Assembly: GCF_000364225.2 (NCBI RefSeq)
Contig: NZ_AQFT02000001.1
Location: 1,860,001 to 1,924,000 of the forward strand
Direction of reading: 5' to 3'
Length of the DNA: 64,000 bases
DNA from: Eubacterium plexicaudatum ASF492
GTDB taxonomy: Bacteria; Bacillota; Clostridia; Lachnospirales; Lachnospiraceae
Shown here piece by piece: positions 38,837 through 49,762 of the stretch. The first letter of the stretch is position 1; every line of letters begins with the position of its first letter. A program made the translations under genes and the position numbers. Under the pieces are notes generated by a model. It had not been told where the DNA came from, made no database searches, and saw only the letters and a list, made by a program, of their open reading frames with translations.

Positions 38837-39680
38837 GTGCTAATGCTTTCAGGTCTCTAACCAGATTGGCAAGCTGAATATCCAATCCACATTCAAACAG
38901 TCCTTCATCCGTATCAATCGTACATTGCCCGGACCGCATGGATTCGTCCATAATAATATCCAGCACTACCTCGCCGCCGATCTTTTCTATAATTTCATCT
39001 TTTTTTGCAGACAAATCCGCATAGTCGTCAGCGCTTACAAAAACACGAAATTCACGGCTGTTTTTAATATGGCGAACCGTACGCCGAATCAGATAGAGCA
39101 GCACTTCCCGATGGTCCGTAAAATCCGTATGCAGAACCTGATCAAACACATGAATCACCGCATCCATCAGTTCCGGCTCCATCGTATACAGGCGATCCGC
39201 ATATACCTGTTCCTGCTCTTCTTTCAGCTGCTGCAGTTCCATACGCATTTGTGTTTCCTGCTCCCGTACACGCTCCATGCCCTGTGCATAACCCTGTTCT
39301 TCTGCTTCTTTTCTCGTACGTTCCTTTAAATTTTCCGCTTCCTGTACTGCTTTTGTCAGAATCATCTCCGCGTCCGCAGTCGCTTTGGAAACGATTTTAT
39401 CTGCTTCTTCTTTTGCGCGTTCGACATAATCAATCTGCATTTCCGGCAGCACTTCCGGAGCCGCAAGGCCTTCGAGAAACTCTGCCGGCTCCGGATCTTC
39501 CCCGGATGCACCGTCTTCCAAATGTTTTTTTCTCTCTTCCATCTGCTGTCTGCGCAGTTCGGACTGCCGTTCAAAAGAAAGCGCACTCAGTTTTTGCTCT
39601 AACAGTTCATTATAATCAATAACACGGGTATAAACATCCCCTTTGTTCATATTTACATGTGCTTTATACAAATTAGACAA
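38826..39680 (-). CDS. fliH: Flagellar assembly protein FliH
   Basis: I choose the TTG at 39680 (giving LSNLYKAHVNMNKGDVY, about 284 residues) because GGAGGTGA stands eight bases before it, inside the end of fliG; the two genes overlap by eight bases. Long coiled coil with Glu/Gln-rich helices (QLKEEQEQVYADRL) and a C-terminal stator-like domain (SMRSGQCTIDTDEGLFECGLDIQL). Binds and holds FliI. Confidence 0.9.
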   Translation of the reverse strand: MSNLYKAHVNMNKGDVYTRVIDYNELLEQKLSALSFERQSELRRQQMEERKKHLEDGASGEDPEPAEFLEGLAAPEVLPEMQIDYVERAKEEADKIVSKATADAEMILTKAVQEAENLKERTRKEAEEQGYAQGMERVREQETQMRMELQQLKEEQEQVYADRLYTMEPELMDAVIHVFDQVLHTDFTDHREVLLYLIRRTVRHIKNSREFRVFVSADDYADLSAKKDEIIEKIGGEVVLDIIMDESMRSGQCTIDTDEGLFECGLDIQLANLVRDLKALAHAD

Positions 39681-40677
39681 CGATCTCGTCACCTCCGCCT
39701 CTGGAAATAACAATTTCAGCGGAATCCTCCAACTTACGTATAACAGCAACAATCTTCTGTTGTGCTTCTTCTACATCCTTCATTCTTACCGGACCCATAA
39801 ATTCCATATCTTCTTCAATCATAGCAGCAAGACGTTTGGACAGGTTCTTAAGAATCGCACCTTTTACTTCTTCATTTGCTCCCTTAAGCGCAATTGCAAG
39901 ATCGCTGTTTTCCACATCACGCAGCACACGCTGAATCGCACGATCGTCCAGTAGCAGAATGTCTTCGAATACGAACATCTTTTTCCTGATTTCGTCTGCC
40001 AGTTCCGGCTCTTCCACTTCGAGCGTTTCCATAATATGTTTTTCCGTACTCCGGTCTACCGTGTTCAAAATGTTTACGATTGCATCTACACCACCGACAA
40101 TCGTGTAATCCTGATTCGCCAAAGATGCCAGTTTCCGCTCCAGAACGCTTTCCACTTCTTTAATAACATCCGGCGAAGTTCGATCCATCATGGCAATACG
40201 CCTTGCAACATCCGCCTGTTTTTCCGGATCCAGCGATCCGATAATCATGGATGCCTGATTCGGAGACAGATAAGACAGAATCATTGCAATTGTCTGCGGA
40301 TGTTCGTCCTGAATAAAGTTCAGTACCTGACTTGCATCCGTCTTGCGCACAAATTCGAACGGACGCACCTGCAAAGATGCCGTGAGCTTTGTAATAACCT
40401 GCTGTGCACGTTCTTCTCCAAGCGCTTTGTCCAGAAGGTCTTTTGCGTAGCCGATACCGCCTTCCGATATGTATTGCTGTGCCAGACACACTTGATAAAA
40501 TTCATTGATGATATCATCTTTTAACTGCGGTGCGATACTTCTGGTATTCGCAATCTCCAGCGTCAGTTCCTCAATCTCATCTTCTTTTAAATATCTGAAT
40601 ATACTTGCCGATTTTTCCGGTCCCAGTGCGATCAGAAGAACTGCCGCTTTTTGAAGACCACTCATCTTATCTGCCAT
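39673..40677 (-). CDS. fliG: Flagellar motor switch protein FliG
   Basis: 334 residues. N-terminal domain (SGLQKAAVLLIALGPEKSASIF), middle domain with EHPQTIAMILSYL, and C-terminal torque helix with charged residues (DRAIQRVLRDVENSDLAIALKGA). Bridges the MS ring and the C ring. Confidence 0.97.
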   Translation of the reverse strand: MADKMSGLQKAAVLLIALGPEKSASIFRYLKEDEIEELTLEIANTRSIAPQLKDDIINEFYQVCLAQQYISEGGIGYAKDLLDKALGEERAQQVITKLTASLQVRPFEFVRKTDASQVLNFIQDEHPQTIAMILSYLSPNQASMIIGSLDPEKQADVARRIAMMDRTSPDVIKEVESVLERKLASLANQDYTIVGGVDAIVNILNTVDRSTEKHIMETLEVEEPELADEIRKKMFVFEDILLLDDRAIQRVLRDVENSDLAIALKGANEEVKGAILKNLSKRLAAMIEEDMEFMGPVRMKDVEEAQQKIVAVIRKLEDSAEIVISRGGGDEIVV

Positions 40678-40697
40678 GTCCGCTCCCTCAATTTATC

Positions 40698-42317
40698 TTA
40701 TTCCCAATCCTCATTCAGCCAGTTGCGTAACAGCGACGCAACCGCTTCCGGTTTTTCTTCCACGAATTTTTCAATCAGTACTCTCGCTTCGGATTTTTCT
40801 TTGAAGCCAATATCTTCCAGACTTTCTTCCTCATTTTCCTTCGTCGTCTGCAACAATGTCTCAACAGATAATTCCGGCTCCAGCTCCGGCGCTTTCTCTT
40901 TTCGTGTACTCATAAATACTACAAATCCCAACAACGCAAAAATCAATACGGCAAGAACGATTTCCAGATAATCGGAGAAGGTTCTTCCATTTCCTTCCGA
41001 AGGAATAAACAACGGCTCCTGATATGCAATCACGGAAATCCGTTCCGCGTCAATTCCACTCGCTTTTGCAATCGAATCAATGGTTTCCACGTCTACTTCC
41101 TGTCTCTGCGCGCCCTGGCTTTTAATCTGTGCGGAATATTCTTCAAAGGTCGTTCCTTCCAGATCACCGTTTGCCCGCAGTGTATCTTCGTCATATTTTA
41201 TGTAGGTTTTCAGTGTTACCGCCAAAGATGCGTCTTCATACAAAATATTGCCAATCCCGGCTTCTATATTTTCAATCGTTTCATTTAATGCATACTCTCT
41301 GCTAGAATCCGAAGTCATCTGTTCGGTCCGCTCTCCGTCCGCAAGCATATAATTGCCGTCTTCTCCGTTCGCATCCGTACCCGGCACGTTTGCTCCTCCG
41401 GATGTGGTAGTCTCATCAAAAGTCGCGTCTTTTTTATACGGGCCCTGTTCCCGTCCTTCTCCCGGATCATAAGTCTTTGAACTTGTCGTTTTTTTGTCAA
41501 AATTCAAAGGCAGATTTACGCCTACTTCCACGTTCTGATACTGTCCGGTGCCGAGCAGCACGTCTTTGACATTTCCTTTTACTTTGTTTTCCACTTTCTG
41601 CTGAAAGGAAAGCTGAGAAGCCGTCATGCCGGAGGCTGTCGTCAGATCTCCCATACCACCGGAATACAGCATGTTCAAATTGCTGTCCATAATTGAAATG
41701 TTATCCGTCGTCTTATTTCCAAGTCCGGTCGCAATCATGCGTGCCAGACCGAGCGCCTGTTCTTCCGACATTTCTCCGTTCAGCGTCAGAAATACTTCCG
41801 CAAAAGATTCTTTATTACTTGCAATCAATGTACCGTCGTCATTCGGAACGTCCAGCATAACACTTGCTTTTTCCACATTTTCCAAAGTCTCCAGCAGGCT
41901 TGCAATCCGTTTCTCTCTGTATTCTTTTTCCAGCTTGGTCTTATCAGCTTCCGTACGGCTCAGACTGCCGTCCAAGATTTCCTTCAGTCCGTCGTCTTCC
42001 GTACGGATCGCATTCGAGCCAAGCAAAATATTCGCCGCGGCCGAGTCCTTTTCCTGAATGGAAAACGTCAGTCCGGTATCCGATATTTCATGATCAATCC
42101 CGGCATCTGTCAGCAGCTGCTGCACCGTAGAAGCTTCTTTTGCCGTTTCGCATATTTTGATAATCATCATTTTCGGTTTTGTCAGTACAACCGACAAAAT
42201 CGCGACCGCTATTATTACAACCAGTGTTGAGCTTACAATAATCATCTGCTGTTTTTTTGTAAACTTTTTCCACCATTCTACAATATTATTCAGTATTTCC
42301 CTTATTTTATCCGGCAT
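40698..42317 (-). CDS. fliF: Flagellar MS-ring protein FliF
   Basis: 539 residues. Two membrane helices (MIIVSSTLVVIIAVAILSVV near 25-45 and EIVLAVLIFALLGFVVFM near 445-465) flank the ring-building domains (KIASLLETLENVEKASVMLDVPND; NKVKGNVKDVLLGTGQYQNVEV). The C-terminal tail ends ASLLRNWLNEDWE, the FliG-binding motif. Confidence 0.97.
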   Translation of the reverse strand: MPDKIREILNNIVEWWKKFTKKQQMIIVSSTLVVIIAVAILSVVLTKPKMMIIKICETAKEASTVQQLLTDAGIDHEISDTGLTFSIQEKDSAAANILLGSNAIRTEDDGLKEILDGSLSRTEADKTKLEKEYREKRIASLLETLENVEKASVMLDVPNDDGTLIASNKESFAEVFLTLNGEMSEEQALGLARMIATGLGNKTTDNISIMDSNLNMLYSGGMGDLTTASGMTASQLSFQQKVENKVKGNVKDVLLGTGQYQNVEVGVNLPLNFDKKTTSSKTYDPGEGREQGPYKKDATFDETTTSGGANVPGTDANGEDGNYMLADGERTEQMTSDSSREYALNETIENIEAGIGNILYEDASLAVTLKTYIKYDEDTLRANGDLEGTTFEEYSAQIKSQGAQRQEVDVETIDSIAKASGIDAERISVIAYQEPLFIPSEGNGRTFSDYLEIVLAVLIFALLGFVVFMSTRKEKAPELEPELSVETLLQTTKENEEESLEDIGFKEKSEARVLIEKFVEEKPEAVASLLRNWLNEDWE

Positions 42318-42406
42318 TTTCTACCCACTCTCCGTATTCAAATCTCCTATTTTTTATTCACACTCAAGCCGCCTGCCGCTTAGCCGTCTTTTCTTCGTCC
42401 GGACTA

Positions 42407-42727
42407 TTAAATCTGCATCTGCATAATTTCCCGATAAGCCTCCTGCAGCTTATCCTTTACCGCTACCGTATACTGCAACGCAACATTCGCCTTTGACTGT
42501 GCAATTAACAAATCGTGCGTATTTTCCGACTGCCCCATCGCAAACTGTATCATTGCCGATTCGGCGTTATTATGTAGATCATTCGTCTCATTCACCATAC
42601 CAAGTGCGGACTGGAAAACCGTTTCAAAATCTTCCGTATTTTCCTGTGCCGAAATTTCAAACTGCTTCTGTGCTGACAGAAACGCCGCTTCCGCCGCAGA
42701 AGCCCCCGTAATATTTGTTACATCCAT
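42407..42727 (-). CDS. fliE: Hook-basal body protein FliE
   Basis: 106 residues; FETVFQSALGMVNETNDLHNNAESAMIQFAMGQSENTHDLLIAQSKANVALQY in pieces is the typical core. Joins the MS ring to the rod. Located between flgC and fliF. Confidence 0.93.
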   Translation of the reverse strand: MDVTNITGASAAEAAFLSAQKQFEISAQENTEDFETVFQSALGMVNETNDLHNNAESAMIQFAMGQSENTHDLLIAQSKANVALQYTVAVKDKLQEAYREIMQMQI

Positions 42728-42750
42728 TTTCCTTCCACTCCTGCTTTATC

Positions 42751-43197
42751 TTACTTTCCAATTGACAATCCGTTTTGAGCCATAGACTTGCTTGCCTCAA
42801 ACGCCGTAATATTTGCTTCATATGCACGGCTGGCATCAATTAAGTTTGTCATTTCCGTCACAAGATTGACATTCGGATAAGAAACGTACCCGTTTTCGTC
42901 CGCATCCGGATGATCCGGATCATATTCCATAATAAATTCCGAAGTTGTATCTTCGATGACTTCCACTACCTTTACGCCATTTCCAATATGGCTGCCCCGT
43001 TTTCTGCTCTCTGTCAGATAACGGTCAAACCGGTCAACGCCCCGTTCCTGGAACGCAACGACCTTACGCCGGTACGTATTGCCATCCTCTGTTCTTGTTG
43101 TATTTACGTTCGCAAGATTTTCTGCGATAATATCTGCTCGAAACTGCTGTGCGGTCATGCCCGACGCACTGATTCCAAATGATTGAAATATTGACAT
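42751..43197 (-). CDS. flgC: Flagellar basal-body rod protein FlgC
   Basis: 148 residues: MSIFQSFGISASGMTAQQFRADIIAENLANVNTT at the N-terminus and NLVTEMTNLIDASRAYEANITAFEASKSM at the C-terminus, both rod signatures. Confidence 0.96.
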   Translation of the reverse strand: MSIFQSFGISASGMTAQQFRADIIAENLANVNTTRTEDGNTYRRKVVAFQERGVDRFDRYLTESRKRGSHIGNGVKVVEVIEDTTSEFIMEYDPDHPDADENGYVSYPNVNLVTEMTNLIDASRAYEANITAFEASKSMAQNGLSIGK

Positions 43198-43236
43198 AGA
43201 TTTTCATTCCTTTCCGAAAAAACCGCTTGTTATCTG

Positions 43237-43638
43237 TTATTTACCCATTGCCGTACGCATACGGGAGAATTCCTGTGTAATACTATCCGTAATTCCTTTG
43301 TAGCGGATCTGCTCGGAAGCAAGCTCCACATTTTCCGTATGCATGTCTACATTGTTGCCATCCAGCCGGTAGGAATAAGACTCCGCCGCCATATCAATCT
43401 GAGAAGTCGCCGTTAAACGATCCAGATTCATATTATGTATCTTTTCATCCAGATTACGGTTGAACTTGGTATCCATCAGCTCCCGTTCCAGTAAAGACTG
43501 GAAATCCACATCATACCGCTTAAAATCCGGTGTCGTTGCATTCGCAATATTATTTGCAAGCGTACTTTCCCGCAGCCAGCTTGCATCTGCTGCTTTATCT
43601 AATACGTTGATATAATCAAACGCAGATGACTGAAACAT
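43237..43638 (-). CDS. flgB: Flagellar basal-body rod protein FlgB
   Basis: 133 residues with the rod motif STLANNIANATTPDFKRYDVDF and C-terminal VELASEQIRYKGI. First gene of the fla/che operon, 158 bases after codY, with GGAGG before the start and a candidate promoter in that gap. Confidence 0.95.
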   Translation of the reverse strand: MFQSSAFDYINVLDKAADASWLRESTLANNIANATTPDFKRYDVDFQSLLERELMDTKFNRNLDEKIHNMNLDRLTATSQIDMAAESYSYRLDGNNVDMHTENVELASEQIRYKGITDSITQEFSRMRTAMGK

Positions 43639-43732
43639 ATCATTCCCTCCTGTTTTGTTTTCTCTTTTTATTTTTCCGTTTTTTTCATCTTATTCTGTCG
43701 TTATATTCTTTTTAGTTTCTGCTCTATAATAC

Positions 43733-43760
43733 ATTATAATTAATCCCGAAATTTTTACAA
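43733..43760 (-). promoter_or_regulatory. Candidate sigma-A promoter of the fla/che operon
   Basis: On the minus strand TTGTAA (43755-43760), 16-base spacer, TATAAT (43733-43738), about 95 bases before flgB. No clear CodY box is seen in the gap. Confidence 0.5.
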
Positions 43761-43796
43761 GAGTATTTTTTCCCGATATTGTATTTTTTTTGTCAA

Positions 43797-44637
43797 TTAA
43801 CTACCATGTTTGGCCTTAACATGTAAAAAAGGAACCTTTCCTGCATGTTGCTGCTCAGATTCCTTTCTGATTTTTCTTTTCACAGCCTCCAGCTCTGAAA
43901 ATACGACATCATTTACAACTTTAATATAAGTCCCCTTCATTCCTGACGAACGGGATTCAATCACACCTGCACTTTCAAATTTGCGCAGCGCATTTACAAT
44001 GACAGAACGTGTAATACCGACACGGTCAGCTACTTTACTTGCAACAAGAATGCCTTCCGTCCCATTTAATTCGTCAAAAATATGAATGATTGCTTCGAGT
44101 TCCGAAAATGACAGGGTACTGATTGCCGAACGGACAATCTGAATTTTCTTGTCTCTTCTTCGCTTTCTTCATTTACGGAACGCATCATTTCCAGACCTAC
44201 TACCGTAGTTCCGTATTCGCACAAAATAATATCGTCAATATCATACGGTTCTTCACAACGGTATACGAATAACGTTCCCAGACGTTCGCCTGCAATATCT
44301 ATCGGTGTAATAATTGCTGCATATTTGCGGATATTATGTATAAAACCAAGCGTCTCCAGATTTACATTTTCTTTTGTAGACAAAATTCCAAGCAGACGTT
44401 CATTCAGCATTGCATCAATATGTTCACCGACTTCATCTACAATAAGTTCCGAAATCTCCGGAATTCCGCTACAGCGGCTCGTTCCGAGTATTTTCCCTTT
44501 TTACTGATAACCAGAATATTTGACTTTAAAATATCAGTCATTACCTTGCAAATGTCGTTAAATACTACTTTGGATGAATTGTTGTTATGCAGCAGCTTAT
44601 TGATCTTTCTGGTCTTATCAAGCAGTTGAACACTCAT
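43797..44637 (-). CDS. codY: GTP-sensing transcriptional repressor CodY (two frameshifts)
   Basis: Three frames: [19 protein letters not shown]...VISKKGK; then [16 protein letters not shown] to [31 protein letters not shown]; then [23 protein letters not shown] and the winged [29 protein letters not shown], ending VKAKHGS. One base is missing at 44491-44494 and one near 44152-44157; restored length 280. The GAF domain binds branched-chain amino acids. Upstream of flgB as in Bacillus and clostridia. Confidence 0.93.
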
Positions 44638-44825
44638 ACTCTGACCGCACCCCCTTTTCGTCGGCATATTTTCAGGCATTTCCGACCATATTTGCCCTAT
44701 ATGGAGATATAATAACATTTTGTGTCTGATAATTCAACTGATTTTAATGATTTTCTGTATTATTTTTCGAATTGTTGTAAAAGTTCGGCACAGCCTCCTG
44801 TTATTTCGGAGGCTGCCGTATTTTT

Positions 44826-46927
44826 TCAGTGATTTTCCGACTTCGTCCGTTTTTCATTTGTGCGTTCACATACATACCCGCACTGCGCATCCGCACAGAC
44901 GATCTTATTTCCTTTTTCTACCATATAACCGCCACATTTCGGACACTTCTGCGAATATGGCTTTTGCCAGGACATAAAATCACAGTCCTCCGGTCCTGCC
45001 TCACACCCATAAAAGCGTCTGCCTTTTTTGTCTTGCGTATGACAATGTCTTTGCCGCATTTCGGACAGGCGACACCGATTTTTTCCAGATAAGGCTTTGT
45101 ATTTCGACAGTCGGGAAAGCCCGGACAAGCCAGAAATTTTCCGTGCGGGCCATATTTAATGACCATATTGCGGCCGCATTCTTCACAGATGACATCGGTA
45201 ACTTCATCTGCAATTCGTACTTTTTCCAGTGTTTTCTCTGCTTTTTCTACCGCTTCTTCCAGATCCGGATAAAAATTGCTTACGATGGTTTTCCAGCTGA
45301 TATCTCCTTCTTCCACTTTATCCAGAAGCATTTCCATATTCGCGGTAAATTCTTCATCTACAATCGTGGCAAAAGCTTCTTTCATAATCGTATTGACCGC
45401 TTCACCAAGTTCCGTCAGATGCAGATTCTTGTTTTCTTTTAATACATAGCGGCGGGCAAGCAGCGTCGTAATGGTCGGCGCATACGTACTTGGACGGCCG
45501 ATACCGTGTTCTTCCAGTGCTTTGACAAGAGCCGCTTCCGTATAATGGGCCGGCGGCTGGGTGAAATGCTGCATACACTCCAGATCCGCAAGCTTCAGAG
45601 CGGAAGATTCGTCAATGGATTTGAGCAGTACGTTATTATCTCCTTTTTCATCTTCATCACTCATATATACGGACATAAAACCGTCAAATGCAACTCTGGA
45701 AGCGGATACGGTCAAACGATAATCTCCTGCGCCGATTTTTACACTCGTCGTTTCGTATTTTGCCGCACTCATACGACTGGCTGCAAACCGTTTCCAGATC
45801 AGCTGATACAGACGAAACTGATCTCTGGACAGCGACTCCTTTACTTCGACCGGAGTCCTTGCAATATCGGTCGGTCGAATCGCCTCATGCGCATCCTGGA
45901 TCTTGCCGGATTTTTTCTTTTCCGCCGAAGCCGCCGCAATATAGGCTTCTCCATAATTTTTACAAATATAGTCTCTTGCCTGTGCATCCGCTTCTTCGGA
46001 TATACGTACGGAATCCGTTCTCAGATAAGTAATCAGGCCGATCACGCCGGTTCCTTTGATCTCAACTCCTTCATACAGCTGCTGCGCCAGACGCATTGTT
46101 TTCAGTGTGGAAAAATTTAAAACTTTGGAAGCTTCCTGCTGCAGCGTACTGGTCGTAAACGGAAACGGGGCTTTTTTCGTGCGTTCGCTTTTTTTTACGT
46201 CCAGCACCCGATAGTCTGCCTGCAGCAATTCCTGACGAATTTTCTCAGCCTGCTCTTTGTTTTCAATTTTCATGCGCCCCTGTGCAGTGCCGTAAAACTT
46301 GGCATCCAGTTTTTTTCTTTCTCCGGCAACGCTTAGCTGTGCACCAATCGTCCAATACTCTTCCGGGATAAAATCGTCAATTTCTTTTTCCCTGTCCGCA
46401 ATAATGCGCAATGCTACCGACTGTACACGTCCTGCGCTCAAACCGCGTTTTACCTTCTCCCATAGCAGCGGACTGATCTTATATCCTACCATGCGGTCCA
46501 AAATACGTCTGGCCTGCTGTGCGTTTACAAGATCCATATCAATCTCTCTTGGCTGTTTGAGCGACGCCTTTACGGCATTTTTTGTAATCTCGTTAAAGCT
46601 GATCCGGTATACCTCCTTTTTATCATCCAGATTCAAAGCTTTTGATAAATGCCAGGATATGGCCTCTCCTTCCCGGTCCGGGTCCGTTGCCAGATACACC
46701 CTGTCTGCTTTTTTGGCTTCCTTTCGAAGCTTTGCAAGAATATCTCCTTTTCCCCGGATCGTAATATATTTTGGCTCAAAATCATGTTCGAAATCAATTC
46801 CCATCTTACTTTTTGGCAGATCTCTGACATGTCCATTCGACGCGGTAACTTCATAATTTTTCCCCAAAAATTTTTTGATTGTCTTTACCTTGGCCGGCGA
46901 CTCCACAATTACCAGATATTTTGCCAT
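44826..46927 (-). CDS. topA: DNA topoisomerase I (frameshifted near the C-terminus)
   Basis: About 700 residues after correcting one base in the run 45024-45029. TOPRIM domain (LVIVESPAKVKTIKKFL, DPDREGEAISWHL), active-site Tyr in GLITYLRTDS, and three C-terminal Cys4 zinc fingers (CEECGRNM...CPGFPDC; CPKCGKD...CEAGPEDC; CPKCGGY...CADAQC); the shift falls in the second finger. Relaxes negative supercoils. Confidence 0.95.
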
Positions 46928-46945
46928 GACTACTCCTCACCTTAC

Positions 46946-48106
46946 TCATTCCGTAATTATTTTATAGTAATTTTTATATACTTCTTCAATATGGCGCTTC
47001 TGCATCAGGGCTGCCAGTATATGACTCAGTGTCTGAATATCGAATCCCGTCTTCTCAAGTAATGTTTCAAAACCCGTTGGCAAAAGACCAAGACAACCAT
47101 ACACCAACCGCTCATCTTTTTCAAGAGAAAATTTTTGTAAATTGTCAAATTTTTCACAAATTCCCGTATTTATCGTCTTTTTTCTGCCTGTAAAAGTACT
47201 GTTATCCGGCTCACCCGGATGCACAATTTTCTTTTTTCGGACTGCCAGCATGGACAGCTCTGCCAGACAGTCTTCCACGGATAAAAGAATGCCCGCTCCC
47301 TGTGCAATCAGCCGGTTGCATCCATCACTTAAACGATCCGTAATACGCCCCGGAAGCGCATAGATATCCTTGCCTTGCTCCAGTGCAAAATCTGCCGTAA
47401 TAAGTGAACCGCTTTTTTCTTTTGCTTCTATTATAAGTACTACATCTGACAGTGCACTGATCAGACGATTGCGCTGCGGAAAATAAGCCGGCAGCGGCTT
47501 TGTGCCAGGCGGATATTCGCTGAGCATTCCGCCATAGTGCGCAATTTCATCATACAGCTGTCTGTGAACATTCGGATAGCAGATATCAATGCCGCATCCA
47601 AATACTGCATAGGTACTGCCGCCGCTGTCCAGAGCGCCGCGATGGCCGGCAGCGTCAATCCCTCTTGCCATGCCGCTGACTACCGCCGCGTCCTGCGCCG
47701 CCAATTCTCTTGCAATCTCTCTTGCGATCGTCCTGCCATATTCCGAGCACATTCTGGCTCCTGCTATCGCTACTCTGAACTCTTCCGGTACAGGCAGTCT
47801 GCCGCGGTAAAAAATCCCGTACGGAGCGTCCGAAAGTTCCAAAAACTGCTGCGGATAGTCCTGCTGCTCCACACTTACAAACCGGATGCCGGACGATATC
47901 AGCTCCTGCCACCTGCCGTCTATGTCCCACGTTTTTTTTGATTCTATGATTCGTATCACATCCTTATGCATAAGTCCGGAAATTTTTTCCAGCTCTGCAT
48001 CTTTTAAATCGTATACTTCCTGCGCATTTGCACATACGGAAAAAAGGCTGCGCCTTACCCGTGCACCGCACCCTTTGACGCACGCAAGCCAATAGGCATA
48101 TTTCAT
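46946..48106 (-). CDS. dprA: DNA processing protein DprA
   Basis: 386 residues from the ATG at 48106 (MKYAYWLACVKGCGARVRRSL); the longer frame reads into comM. Rossmann-like core with GARMCSEYGRTIA, SGMARGIDAAGHRGAL and GSLITADFALEQGKDIYALPG. C-terminal winged-helix part (VYGCLGLLPTGFETLLEKTGF). Loads RecA on incoming single strands in transformation. Confidence 0.94.
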   Translation of the reverse strand: MKYAYWLACVKGCGARVRRSLFSVCANAQEVYDLKDAELEKISGLMHKDVIRIIESKKTWDIDGRWQELISSGIRFVSVEQQDYPQQFLELSDAPYGIFYRGRLPVPEEFRVAIAGARMCSEYGRTIAREIARELAAQDAAVVSGMARGIDAAGHRGALDSGGSTYAVFGCGIDICYPNVHRQLYDEIAHYGGMLSEYPPGTKPLPAYFPQRNRLISALSDVVLIIEAKEKSGSLITADFALEQGKDIYALPGRITDRLSDGCNRLIAQGAGILLSVEDCLAELSMLAVRKKKIVHPGEPDNSTFTGRKKTINTGICEKFDNLQKFSLEKDERLVYGCLGLLPTGFETLLEKTGFDIQTLSHILAALMQKRHIEEVYKNYYKIITE

Positions 48107-48113
48107 TGTCCGT

Positions 48114-49661
48114 TCACCGCCTCTCCCAGTATTTGCGGTCCGGGCTGCGATAGCAAAACGCCTCGGCCAAATGCCCGGTACGAACCTGCCTGCTCTGTGA
48201 AAGATCGGCAATCGTCCTTGCCACACGCAGTATTTTATGATAAGCACGTGCGGTCAGGTTTGACTGCTGGTACATATTTTTCAGATACGCTTCTTCTTTT
48301 TGTGTAAGCATACAGATCTGCTGCAGCCTGTCCGCCGGAATCTGGCTGTTAAAGAAAATGCCGCTGTCCGCATAACGTTCTTTCTGCAGTTCCCATGCGC
48401 AACGGACTCTGGCACGTATTTGTGCGGAACTTTCGTTTTCGGCGCCAGATGTAAGCTCTGCAAAGGTCAGCTGTGAGGTTTCTACACAAATATCAATCCG
48501 GTCCAACAATGGCTGACTGATTTTTCCAAGATAACGGTCAATCGCATTTTGTGTACAGCGGCAGCGGTTCATATCCGGATAGGCGCCGCACGGACATGGA
48601 TTGGTAGCCGCCACAAGCATAAAATCGGCCGGATAACTGCAGCTTCCGTGCAGCCTGGAAATCCGAATTTGTTTCTCTTCCAGCGGCTGACGCAGTAATT
48701 CCAGTGTCGACTTTTGAAACTCCGCAAGCTCGTCCAGAAACAGCACTCCTTTATGCGCAAGCGAAACTTCGCCCGGTTTCGGCACCATGCCGCCTCCCAC
48801 AAGCCCCTGCGGCGTTATGGTATGGTGCGGACTTCGGAACGGACGTTTTCGTATATTGTCGTAATTGCCAAGGAGCATCCCGCTCACACTGTAAATTCTT
48901 GCCAGCTCCAACTGCTCATCCCGGCACATTGGCGGCAGAATGGTTGGAATTCTCTGTGCGATCATTGTCTTTCCTGCCCCTGGCGGACCGATCATCAACA
49001 GATTATGCATGCCTGCCGCCGCCACCTCACTGGCACGCCGTACAAGGCGCTGTCCATGAATCTGGGAAAAATCGGCTTCTTTTCCATCGCTATTTAAATC
49101 TGCTTTTATATTCGCCGGTTTATCCGGTATCGATGTGCGATCCACCTGTATACTGCCGTTTAAAACCGCTATCATCTCCGTAATGCTCTTTACCGGTATA
49201 ATATGAATTCGATCAATAAAATATGCTTCCTTACGGTTTTCATATGGCACAATACAATGTGTAAAACCATGTTCGGCAGCCTCCGCCACAATTGGCAGAA
49301 TTCCTTCCACCGGCTGTACACTGCCGTTGAGTCCGATTTCTCCTACGATAAGTAATGTTGCAAGACGCTCCGTAGGCAGCATGCCAAGCGCTGCCAGAAT
49401 CGCCGCAGCGACCGGGAGATCGAAAGCAGACCCCGTCTTTTTAATATTGGCCGGAGATAAATTAACGGTAATCCGTTTGGCCGGAAGACGACAGCCGCTA
49501 TTTCGAAGCGCAGCGCGCACACGTTCCCTGGCTTCTTTTACTTCCGATGCCAGAAAGCCTACCATTTCAAACATTGGCATTCCGTCACTGACATCTGCCT
49601 CTACCTGTACCGGCAGACTGTTAATACCACGAATAATCGCGGTTGATACAATACTATACAA
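48114..49661 (-). CDS. comM: YifB/ComM-family Mg-chelatase-like AAA ATPase
   Basis: About 515 residues. I prefer a TTG start at 49661 (LYSIVSTAIIRGINSLPVQVEADVSDG) because AGGAGG lies six bases before it, inside the longer frame that begins at an ATG at 49679. LonC-like N-terminal domain, Walker A GPPGAGKTMIAQR, Walker B VLFLDELAEF, and the MCM-like C-terminus (LTARAYHKILRVARTIADL). ComM helps branch migration in natural transformation; neighbour of dprA. Confidence 0.92.
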   Translation of the reverse strand: MYSIVSTAIIRGINSLPVQVEADVSDGMPMFEMVGFLASEVKEARERVRAALRNSGCRLPAKRITVNLSPANIKKTGSAFDLPVAAAILAALGMLPTERLATLLIVGEIGLNGSVQPVEGILPIVAEAAEHGFTHCIVPYENRKEAYFIDRIHIIPVKSITEMIAVLNGSIQVDRTSIPDKPANIKADLNSDGKEADFSQIHGQRLVRRASEVAAAGMHNLLMIGPPGAGKTMIAQRIPTILPPMCRDEQLELARIYSVSGMLLGNYDNIRKRPFRSPHHTITPQGLVGGGMVPKPGEVSLAHKGVLFLDELAEFQKSTLELLRQPLEEKQIRISRLHGSCSYPADFMLVAATNPCPCGAYPDMNRCRCTQNAIDRYLGKISQPLLDRIDICVETSQLTFAELTSGAENESSAQIRARVRCAWELQKERYADSGIFFNSQIPADRLQQICMLTQKEEAYLKNMYQQSNLTARAYHKILRVARTIADLSQSRQVRTGHLAEAFCYRSPDRKYWERR

Positions 49662-49762
49662 CAAATTCCTCCTGTCCATTTATATGCTAGCCGGGAATTT
49701 TAAGAACTGCCGCGTCCGGGAAGAGACGGGCTTTTCAGATGACAGACAAAAAAGATGTATTT

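Noticed and set aside
43791-43796. TTGACA on the minus strand at the end of codY as the -35 box of the fla operon
   Set aside because: No usable -10 box at 16-18 bases; the TTGTAA/TATAAT pair closer to flgB fits better.
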